From CAYXPG01 sp964564845 (GTDB taxonomy: Bacteria > Planctomycetota > Phycisphaerae > Sedimentisphaerales > Anaerobacaceae), in the NCBI GenBank assembly GCA_964564845.1, contig CAZMCN010000070.1, positions 1 to 11,347 on the forward strand: a DNA stretch of 11,347 nt. Direction: 5' to 3'. The translations under genes were made by a program, and so were the position numbers. The notes beneath the pieces were generated by a model, which worked only from the letters and a program-made list of their open reading frames with translations, was not told the origin of the DNA and did not search any database. This document shows, one piece after another, positions 1 to 5,859 of this stretch (position 1 is the stretch's first letter; every line of letters starts with the position of its first letter).

Positions 1-150
1 ATAACTTCTGTTATATCAATGAACTATGAACTACGAACTATTTTCTGCAAAACAACCCCAATTTCCCGAATGCCCAAATGAACATAACTTCTGTTATATC
101 AATGAACTATGAACAACGAACTACGAACTATTTTCTGCAAAACAAACCCA
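1..150. repeat. Tandem direct repeat with heptamer core
   Basis: Two copies of one element lie at 1-57 and 84-150. Each begins with a perfect small hairpin (ATAAC-ttct-GTTAT, at 1-14 and 84-97), continues with 7-nt units of the form NAYGAAC, and ends in a shared stretch ATTTTCTGCAAAACAA. Copy 1 has three heptamers (18-38) and copy 2 has four (101-128). Apart from a few bases at the far end, the copies differ by one inserted heptamer (AACGAAC, 115-121). This is intergenic DNA downstream of the M48 peptidase gene. No gene is credible in 1-213. Confidence 0.85.
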
Positions 151-161
151 ATCAAACCCAA

Positions 162-183
162 CCTGTAGTGAGCTTGTCGAACC
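162..183. repeat. Fragment resembling the TCGAA-type dispersed palindrome
   Basis: The segment reads CCTGTAGTGAGCTTGTCGAA followed by CC. It resembles one arm of the palindrome at 11141-11185 (CCTGAGCGA then AGTCGAA), but no matching second arm is present here. I read it as a solitary or decayed half-element in the intergenic region after the M48 gene. The resemblance is by eye only. Confidence 0.4.
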
Positions 184-213
184 TATTTAAAACCAGTCCA
201 GCGCAGCAGTGCA

Positions 214-1437
214 TTATTTTTTGGGTATGTCGAGCGTTCTTTTACATTTCGGGCACTTGATGGTTTTGGCCTTGAAATTCGGCGGAATTTTCAATTTCAG
301 CCCGCAAACGCACGTCAAAAATACAAAGCCGTTGACTATTCGCATAATATCGCCGACCTGCCGGACCTGCTTTTGACGCTTTTGCTCCTTTTTTACCTCG
401 GCTGAAGCCTGCCGCAATTGTATATCCTCTTTGGTCAGGGCCGAAGGCGGAACAATGGTTTTGTGTTTCGTTACGCCGCTGTAAGAATCTGAATAGTCTT
501 TGAAAGATACGCCGTGAGTCATATTACGCAGAATTCGTATCCTTTCGGAAATCGGCGGATGTGTGCTGGAAAGGTCGCTCAATTTCATACCCTTCTTCTT
601 CTTGAATGGATTAACGATATACATTGGTGCGGTAACCTTGTTGGCGCCCTCCAACTGCGGAGATTTGTCATTGGCGATTTTTTCCAGCGCATCGGCCAGT
701 CCCTGTGGATAGCGCGTCAGTCTTGCAGCCCCTGCATCGGCAAGGTATTCACGCCTTCTCGATAAGGCAAAGTATAATAGATAGGCCATAATGGGCGCAA
801 GAATCGCAGCAACAATGGCAATTACGAGCATAATAAGCTGTGCCTGTCCGCCGCCGCGGCCGCCGGATGAGTACCTTCGGCGTGAGCCCATCGAGCTGTA
901 GAACATACCCCGCAGGAAAACGTGCGAAAGCAAGACGATACTGCCGAGCATAATGCCCGCCAGCGTTACAAAAAGGATATCGCGGTGCAGGATATGGCTC
1001 ATTTCGTGAGCGACTACGCCCTGCAGTTCATCTCGATTTAGTCGGCCTAAAAGCCCTGCAGTTATCGCAACCGAGGCGTTTTTCGGGTTTCGTCCCGTAG
1101 CAAAGGCATTCGGTGCGGGGTCGGCGATTATATAAACCTTCGGCATCGGCAGTGCCGCCGCGATGGACATTTCTTCGACCACGTTGAATAACTGTGGGTG
1201 AACGTCGTGAGTTACCGGCTTTGCCTTGCTCGAAGCCAGAAGAATCTGGTCGCCGCCGGCAAAGCTTACCATCAGAAGGATTAGCCAAATGGCTGTTGCG
1301 ATAATCAGTCCGTAAAACCCGGCGTCCGGACCAAAGAAAACTATGCCGATGATAAAGCCCAACAGCAGCAGGACAGCCGCCATCAGCGCCATCAGTACGA
1401 TTGAGTTTCGTTTATTTGCTCTGATTAATTCCCACAT
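214..1437 (-). CDS. HtpX-like M48 family zinc metallopeptidase with C-terminal zinc ribbon
   Basis: Probable integral membrane zinc protease of the M48/HtpX family, whose members degrade misfolded membrane proteins. From the chosen ATG the product is 407 aa. Two hydrophobic segments (about 14-35 and 41-60) precede the catalytic HEMSH motif (144-148). Two more follow (about 155-176 and 200-224), then the third zinc ligand region EYLADAG (E230) and a conserved STHPP motif (291-295). The C-terminus (about 370-407) adds CxC (376, 378) and CxxC (395, 398), a probable zinc ribbon absent from classical HtpX of about 290 aa. A TTG 12 nt upstream (1449) is possible, but MWELIRANKR is a typical family N-terminus, so ATG at 1437 is preferred. 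ribF lies 19 nt upstream on the same strand, so the two are probably cotranscribed. The family call is strong; the substrate is unknown. Confidence 0.9.
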   Translation of the reverse strand: MWELIRANKRNSIVLMALMAAVLLLLGFIIGIVFFGPDAGFYGLIIATAIWLILLMVSFAGGDQILLASSKAKPVTHDVHPQLFNVVEEMSIAAALPMPKVYIIADPAPNAFATGRNPKNASVAITAGLLGRLNRDELQGVVAHEMSHILHRDILFVTLAGIMLGSIVLLSHVFLRGMFYSSMGSRRRYSSGGRGGGQAQLIMLVIAIVAAILAPIMAYLLYFALSRRREYLADAGAARLTRYPQGLADALEKIANDKSPQLEGANKVTAPMYIVNPFKKKKGMKLSDLSSTHPPISERIRILRNMTHGVSFKDYSDSYSGVTKHKTIVPPSALTKEDIQLRQASAEVKKEQKRQKQVRQVGDIMRIVNGFVFLTCVCGLKLKIPPNFKAKTIKCPKCKRTLDIPKK

Positions 1438-1456
1438 AATGAGTCCCAAGTGAACA

Positions 1457-2431
1457 TTATTTACTCAAAGTTAAAATTTCCTTTGTCTTTTCACAGTCTT
1501 TCGCAATCTGAGCGGAAAGCTCCGTTTCGGTTTCAAACTTCAGTTGTTCTCTGATTCTTTTAACAAAATCCATCGCCAACCATCTGCCGACTAAATCATC
1601 GCCAGCCTGCTCGAGCAGGTGCGCTTCTATCTTCATTGGATTATCAGTGCCGTAGGTTTTCGTTCGTCCTATGCTAAGGGCGGCAGGGATTAGCTCTTCG
1701 GCTGCGCAGGCGTCTTTTTCGCTTTCGCCGATTCCTACGAAACCGGCATAGACACCTTCGGCGGGGATAATCTGCCGGTACGGCTGTATATTGGCCGTAG
1801 GAAAACCCAACTGTTTTGCCTTGCCCCGCCCGGCCACCACCGGGCCGATTAGCCGATATCTCCTGCCCAAGGCGATAGCGGCATCGGCTACCTTGCCGCT
1901 TGTCAGTATATTGCGAATTATCGTACTGGAAATTTCAACCGAATGCCCGATAGAAAGTCTTGCCTTTTTGGTCTGGATTACGCTAACCTCAAAGCCCTTT
2001 TCAATCCCCAGATTGTACAGTGTACGAATATTTCCGCCTCGGCCGTATCCGAAGTTAAAGTCTTCGCCCTCAACCACTACCGCCGGTTGAACCTCTTTAA
2101 CCAGAAACTGCTCTACAAAATCGGCCGCCGAAAGATTGAGCAATTGGCGGCTGTCCTTCAAAACAATCAGATAATCGACATCATATTTTGCCAGGAGGTA
2201 TTTTTTAAGTTCCAAAGGCGTCAAGACCTGCGGCGTTTTCTCCGGATGCAGAATCGCAACAGGATGCGGCTCAAAAGTCATCACAACCAAATCCACTGCC
2301 TTTTGCGCTGCGGTGCGTTTAGCTGCGGTTAAAATCTTCTGATGACCGATATGAACACCGTCAAAATTGCCGATTGTCAGCACACAATCTTTTTTGTTGA
2401 ACTCTGATGTCGTCTCTACAATTCTCATCAT
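1457..2431 (-). CDS. ribF: Bifunctional riboflavin kinase / FAD synthetase
   Basis: Converts riboflavin to FMN and FMN to FAD, using ATP, in the cytosol. The 324-aa length is normal for RibF. The N-terminal adenylyltransferase half shows GNFDGVHIGH (21-30), EPHP (54-57), EGEDFNFG (121-128) and SSTIIR (168-173). The C-terminal kinase half shows GRGKAKQLGFPTAN (201-214), GVYAG (226-230) and an E-x-H stretch (269-271) expected to hold the catalytic acid. Two ATGs are adjacent (2431 and 2428). Neither has a Shine-Dalgarno, and a perfect TATAAT lies 5 nt upstream of the first, which suggests a leaderless message. The M48 peptidase gene follows after 19 nt. I looked for an FMN riboswitch upstream and saw none. 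Confidence 0.96.
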   Translation of the reverse strand: MMRIVETTSEFNKKDCVLTIGNFDGVHIGHQKILTAAKRTAAQKAVDLVVMTFEPHPVAILHPEKTPQVLTPLELKKYLLAKYDVDYLIVLKDSRQLLNLSAADFVEQFLVKEVQPAVVVEGEDFNFGYGRGGNIRTLYNLGIEKGFEVSVIQTKKARLSIGHSVEISSTIIRNILTSGKVADAAIALGRRYRLIGPVVAGRGKAKQLGFPTANIQPYRQIIPAEGVYAGFVGIGESEKDACAAEELIPAALSIGRTKTYGTDNPMKIEAHLLEQAGDDLVGRWLAMDFVKRIREQLKFETETELSAQIAKDCEKTKEILTLSK

Positions 2432-2436
2432 TAGCT

Positions 2437-2465
2437 ATTATACACTTTTTTTACCTGGTTTGTGA
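2437..2465 (-). promoter_or_regulatory. Candidate leaderless promoter for ribF
   Basis: On the minus strand a consensus -10 (TATAAT, 2442-2437) ends 5 nt before the ribF ATG. At a 17-nt spacer the -35 hexamer is the weak TCACAA (2465-2460), lying in the small dyad TTGTGACAA (2460-2468). Usual start-site spacing would put transcription on or next to the ATG. The -10 match is clear; start site and leaderless status are inferred. Confidence 0.5.
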
Positions 2466-2574
2466 CAACACACCACAAAGATATACTTATCTTTCTCGGA
2501 ATTGCTTACAAACTTTGAAATATAGAAATTTATACCAGCACGTGCTTACAAATCAAGTGTAAAAATTCTGAGAC

Positions 2575-2733
2575 TTATGGCTTTTGACAAACGTCCGGCT
2601 CGACGGTCTGCAAAAGGCATATCAGGGTATTGCGGTGGAATTTTCTGCTCGGCAGTGGTAAATCTTTGTTTGTCTTTTTGTGAAAATCAAGCAGGTTTGA
2701 CGATAATAATTCCATTAGAGCTTTATGTTTCAA
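2575..2733 (-). CDS. Possible small protein, 52 aa, unknown
   Basis: I do not recognise this product. A minus-strand reading frame starts with TTG at 2733 (52 aa) or ATG at 2715 (46 aa) and ends with TAA at 2575-2577. The product is basic and hydrophilic, beginning MKHKALMELLSSNLLDFHKK if the TTG is used, and has no membrane segment. A perfect AAGGAG lies at 2749-2744, 10 nt before the TTG. That Shine-Dalgarno is part of the long stem described at 2744-2808, so translation could be structure-controlled. The alternative is a gene remnant or a chance frame: the overlapping next frame is also open for about 46 codons (ending at a TAA near 2555) but has no start at its head. Confidence 0.3.
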   Translation of the reverse strand: MKHKALMELLSSNLLDFHKKTNKDLPLPSRKFHRNTLICLLQTVEPDVCQKP

Positions 2734-2743
2734 TATAGCGTAT

Positions 2744-2808
2744 CTCCTTGTGTAATAAGGGGTTACGTAAAATCAAAAATCACCCCTTATGCCGTTCCAC
2801 ACAAGGGG
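2744..2808 (-). promoter_or_regulatory. Nested hairpin sequestering a Shine-Dalgarno
   Basis: An outer 10-bp stem (2744-2753 with 2799-2808, one G-U on the plus strand) encloses a perfect inner 9-bp stem (ATAAGGGGT 2755-2763 with ACCCCTTAT 2782-2790). The inner loop is 18 nt, and the internal loop is asymmetric (1 and 8 nt). Read on the minus strand, the 3' side of the outer stem contains AAGGAG, the candidate ribosome binding site of the small ORF ending at 2575. It could be a leader RNA element or the subterminal hairpin of a decayed insertion sequence; sequence alone does not decide. Confidence 0.45.
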
Positions 2809-2888
2809 CGCGTCCCGAGGTAAACAATCCGCAAAAATCTCTTTCAAAAACCTCCATAAGCTTGAGTATTTATAATCTGATTTGTCTC

Positions 2889-2917
2889 TTGTAATATTCT
2901 ATTTTGCATTGTATAAT
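2889..2917 (+). promoter_or_regulatory. Sigma70-type promoter for the FHA operon
   Basis: TTGTAA (2889-2894), an exact 17-nt spacer and a perfect TATAAT (2912-2917) precede the FHA start codon by 42 nt. The predicted start site is near 2924, giving a leader of about 36 nt. This probably drives the FHA, ATPase and CvpA genes together, since no other good promoter was noticed between them. Confidence 0.65.
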
Positions 2918-2959
2918 AACATACAGCATTGGAAATATTGGCATTAGGCGGGAGGCGAG

Positions 2960-3487
2960 ATGGCGGTAAATTTAGTTCTATTGAAAAAAAACGGCTTGCA
3001 GAAGAATTTCTCATTGCCGAGCAGTGTTACGGTAATTGGACGGCGCAGCGATTGCGATTTACGTATTCCTCTTGCAACTATATCGAAAAGGCACTGCCAA
3101 CTTAGCTTAAACAAGGGGGTTTTGACACTTCGGGATTTAGGCTCTCGTAACGGCACCATCCTTAACGGCAAAACCATAAATGAAGCGGTAGTTCAAGGCG
3201 GCGATTTTTTGGAAGTAGGACCATTAACTTTTGTGTTGCAGATTGACGGACAGCCACACAAGATTAGCCCTACAAGGCAGGATAAGCAAAAACCATCACA
3301 ACCAGAAACGGGGAAAAAAGATTCGCCCAGGGATTCGTCGGCAGCGCTAACAGAAGACCTTGCCAAATCAGATGATTTCGAGCCGCTGGAAGACGACTTC
3401 GATGAAGAACTGGGTGATTTAGAGTTGCCTGAAGACAATTCAGACGATGATTTGGAAATTTTTGATTTGCCAGAAAATGATAACTGA
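2960..3487 (+). CDS. FHA domain protein with acidic C-terminal tail
   Basis: A cytosolic phosphothreonine-binding adaptor by family. The 175-aa product has one FHA domain at about 5-95, with the diagnostic GRRSDCD (27-33), SKRH (42-45) and GSRNGT (61-66); the phosphopeptide-contacting Arg, Ser and Asn positions are all present. A polar Gln/Lys/Ser/Pro-rich linker (about 100-130) leads to a strongly acidic tail (about 135-175). The ATG follows GGGAGG (2950-2955) at 4 nt. It is the first gene of a plus-strand operon, 116 nt before the GspE-like ATPase gene, so it may tie Ser/Thr phosphorylation to that membrane machine. No kinase or phosphatase is in the window and the binding partner is unknown. 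Confidence 0.93.
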   Translation: MAVNLVLLKKNGLQKNFSLPSSVTVIGRRSDCDLRIPLATISKRHCQLSLNKGVLTLRDLGSRNGTILNGKTINEAVVQGGDFLEVGPLTFVLQIDGQPHKISPTRQDKQKPSQPETGKKDSPRDSSAALTEDLAKSDDFEPLEDDFDEELGDLELPEDNSDDDLEIFDLPENDN

Positions 3488-3603
3488 GAGCATGGGTCTT
3501 CTGATAAGTTTTGACATTTTCTGATTTTACAGGTACAACAAGACTATCTTAATAGTATTCTGTTTTGGTGCGTGGTTTATAGCTTTGTTGTGTGTGGTAT
3601 TGT

Positions 3604-5196
3604 ATGGGAATTCCGGCTTTTGTGAAGTTTTTTCAGGAAGGCCTGCTATTGAATACCGTATTGCAGGTGGTATCTCTGTCTTTTAATCCAATCAAACTTG
3701 CTCTTCTCATTGGCTGGGTATATCTATGCCTGTATTTTGTTCAGCGTGTCCAGTTCAGTTTGTTAGTGCCAAAGAATTATAAATCAATAGCCAACATCGC
3801 CACACTTTTTGTAGGGCCGATACTTTTATTTGTCCTGATAATAATCTATCTGATAAGAAACTCCCTATCAGGTGAAGGCAGCATACTTAGAAGACTTAAG
3901 GAGCAAATAAAAAATGCGGCAACGAACCTTAGAGCTGCCGGTTTTCTCGGTTTTCGGGATGAATCAACACTAACACTGCTTAATTCATCGGGTGCCGAGC
4001 TTAAAGATATATACGGTCACGGCAAAGACAAACGGAATGACAGCCATATTCTTGACTTAACCAAGCAAATCATTGCCGATGCGCTTGAACAGGAGGCAAG
4101 CGACATTCTAATCGACCCGAAAGATGAATCGAGCTATACTATCAGATTGCGTGTGGACGGAGTATTGAAAACAGTTGAGCAAATGGATACCGGCACCTGC
4201 AAAGCGGTAATAAACAGTATCAAGGCCGTTTCAAGTATGGACATTTCGGAGAAACGCAGACCCCAGGATGGGGCTTTTATGGCAAAAACAGCAGATTCAA
4301 CGATATCATTCCGAGTTGCAACAGCGGGTGTGCTCAACGGCGAGAAGCTCTCTGCAAGGATACTCAACCAAAACGCCGGCAGGTTTACGTTGTACAATAT
4401 TGGAATGACCGCAAAACAACAGGGAATCGTCAAAAATTTCATAAACAAACCATCTGGGATGATACTTATGTGCGGCCCAACCGGCAGCGGCAAAACAACG
4501 ACCCTGTATGCTATGCTCAATGAAATCGACCGATTTACACGCAATATTATTACCGTCGAAGACCCGGTTGAATATGTACTTGAGAATGTCAGCCAGATTG
4601 AAATTAACCCGAAAGCTGACATTACTTTTGCAAAAAGCCTGCGGAGTATTTTGAGACAGGACCCTGATGTAATCTGCGTTGGTGAAATACGAGACGAAGA
4701 AACGGCGGGAATTGCACTTCGGGCGGCACAGACCGGTCACCTTGTTCTGGCGACAATACACAGCAACAGCAACGCATCGGCGCTGGTACGGCTGATGGAT
4801 TTAGGCGTCTCGCCTCTGCTTCTGTCTTCAGGATTAAATCTTATTCTTACGCAGCGACTGCTTCGGCGGCTCTGCAAGAACTGCAAGATGCCGGCTCAAT
4901 TAACTCAAAGCCAGATACACGATTTCCAAAAAAGAAAAATCAACTACGCCAATATGTTTCAGGCCCGTGGATGTGAAGACTGTGACGGAACCGGATACCG
5001 AGGCAGAACAGCGATTTACGATATGCTGGACCTCGACGACAGATTAAAAGCAAGTATCACCAACGACCCAACGCTGCTGACTCATCTGAGAAAAGAAGGC
5101 GACAAAAAGGGCAAGTCCAACCTGCAAAAACAAGGACTTAAGACAGCAACGTCCGGCATAACAAGTCTGGAAGAATTAAAAAGAGTACTGGGATAA
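3604..5196 (+). CDS. GspE/PilB-family secretion ATPase with N-terminal membrane anchor
   Basis: A hexameric traffic ATPase of the type II secretion / type IV pilus family. From ATG 3604 it is 530 aa. The N-terminus (about 31-47 and 64-86) has two hydrophobic helices instead of the usual soluble GspE N-terminal domain. The catalytic core follows: RLRVDG and RRPQDG stretches, Walker A GPTGSGKTTT (about 291-300), Asp box VEDPVEY, Walker B DPDVICVGEIRDEE (about 353-366), His box TGHLVLATIHSN, then CKNC and CEDCDGTGYRGR, the zinc-binding tetracysteine region. The C-terminal GITSLEEL is typical, so the gene is complete. A GTG at 3592 adds four residues; neither start has a clear Shine-Dalgarno, and ATG was preferred. 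No pilin, secretin or GspF-like gene is nearby. The CvpA-like gene follows after 6 nt. The family is certain; what it powers is not. Confidence 0.9.
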   Translation: MGIPAFVKFFQEGLLLNTVLQVVSLSFNPIKLALLIGWVYLCLYFVQRVQFSLLVPKNYKSIANIATLFVGPILLFVLIIIYLIRNSLSGEGSILRRLKEQIKNAATNLRAAGFLGFRDESTLTLLNSSGAELKDIYGHGKDKRNDSHILDLTKQIIADALEQEASDILIDPKDESSYTIRLRVDGVLKTVEQMDTGTCKAVINSIKAVSSMDISEKRRPQDGAFMAKTADSTISFRVATAGVLNGEKLSARILNQNAGRFTLYNIGMTAKQQGIVKNFINKPSGMILMCGPTGSGKTTTLYAMLNEIDRFTRNIITVEDPVEYVLENVSQIEINPKADITFAKSLRSILRQDPDVICVGEIRDEETAGIALRAAQTGHLVLATIHSNSNASALVRLMDLGVSPLLLSSGLNLILTQRLLRRLCKNCKMPAQLTQSQIHDFQKRKINYANMFQARGCEDCDGTGYRGRTAIYDMLDLDDRLKASITNDPTLLTHLRKEGDKKGKSNLQKQGLKTATSGITSLEELKRVLG

Positions 5197-5202
5197 AAGG
5201 TT

Positions 5203-5859
5203 ATGACAATCTGGATAGGGATACTGGTCGGCGGATTCTTCTGTTACTTTGCGGTTAAAATCGGATTCTATGAGACATTGATAATGATGTTCAATGTCGT
5301 AATTTCGGTCTATTTGGGTGTTTTTCTGGGGCCGACGATTGCAAATACACCCGTAATTGCAGACACACCATTTTGTAACCTCCTTTCAATGTTGAGTATT
5401 GCAGCGGCAGCTTTTTTGATTTTGCACGGTATATCATTTGTTTTTCTTACAGGACAATTCAATATCCCATTCCCAAAGGTACTTGATGTTATCGGTGCCG
5501 GTTTTCTGGGTTTTTTAGGTGGTTTTCTCATCTGGAGTTTCATAACCGTCTTAGTCTGCGTTTCGCCGATTTCTCAAAACGCATTTGTCAAAGAGGCAGG
5601 CTTTGGCGGTCATTTTCAACAAATGAGTATATCATACGTCTCCTGGTGGTCAGATTTGGTTCATAAGGCGGCTTATTCCCAGGATAACAAACAAACCACA
5701 CAGCAGGTTATCAGCGGACTGTTAAAAAACGCTGAAAAGAAAACGCAAAAGACCAGACAAATCGAGCCAAATAAGCCTGCCGATTTGACCGGGCCCAAAT
5801 GTGTAGAAACTAATGTCAAAAAAAAGATTCCGGGCCCGAAGTCAGATGATACGCCTTAG
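5203..5859 (+). CDS. CvpA-family membrane protein
   Basis: A 218-aa inner-membrane protein with four hydrophobic segments (about 2-19, 24-44, 59-83 and 95-121). The glycine-rich VLDVIGAGFLGFLGG (93-107) is the kind of segment seen in CvpA proteins, which are linked to colicin V export and envelope functions. A polar Lys/Gln/Pro-rich cytoplasmic tail follows from about 150 to 218, longer than in the classical ~160-aa CvpA. The ATG is 6 nt after the ATPase stop with only a weak AAGG, suggesting translational coupling. It is last in the FHA-ATPase-CvpA operon. Its TAG overlaps the stop of the convergent HEAT gene. The family call rests on topology and the glycine motif, so it is moderate. Confidence 0.72.
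   Translation: MTIWIGILVGGFFCYFAVKIGFYETLIMMFNVVISVYLGVFLGPTIANTPVIADTPFCNLLSMLSIAAAAFLILHGISFVFLTGQFNIPFPKVLDVIGAGFLGFLGGFLIWSFITVLVCVSPISQNAFVKEAGFGGHFQQMSISYVSWWSDLVHKAAYSQDNKQTTQQVISGLLKNAEKKTQKTRQIEPNKPADLTGPKCVETNVKKKIPGPKSDDTP

Larger units (their letters stand above)
2432..2959. other. 528-nt intergenic region between divergent ribF and FHA genes
   Basis: Between the divergently transcribed ribF and FHA genes this region holds the ribF -10 (2437-2442), a 10-mer direct repeat TGCTTACAAA at 2503-2512 and 2543-2552, a perfect palindrome AGCACGTGCT (2537-2546) overlapping the second copy, a doubtful small minus-strand ORF (2575-2733), a nested hairpin (2744-2808), and a strong plus-strand promoter (2889-2917). 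No tRNA, known riboswitch or intact transposase is recognisable. Confidence 0.7.

Noticed and set aside
78..260. 60-aa plus-strand ORF at the left edge
   Set aside because: It reads through the duplicated heptamer element and into the 3' end of the M48 gene on the opposite strand, with no ribosome binding site and no protein-like pattern.
2432..2960. FMN riboswitch upstream of ribF
   Set aside because: No RFN-type conserved blocks were seen, and the ribF promoter appears to leave no leader in which one could sit.
3525..3686. Hydrophobic plus-strand frame overlapping the start of the GspE-like gene
   Set aside because: It would encode a convincing membrane helix but has no ATG, GTG or TTG before that helix and stops soon after. 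T-rich DNA easily gives hydrophobic residues, and the ATPase frame already has its own intact N-terminus.
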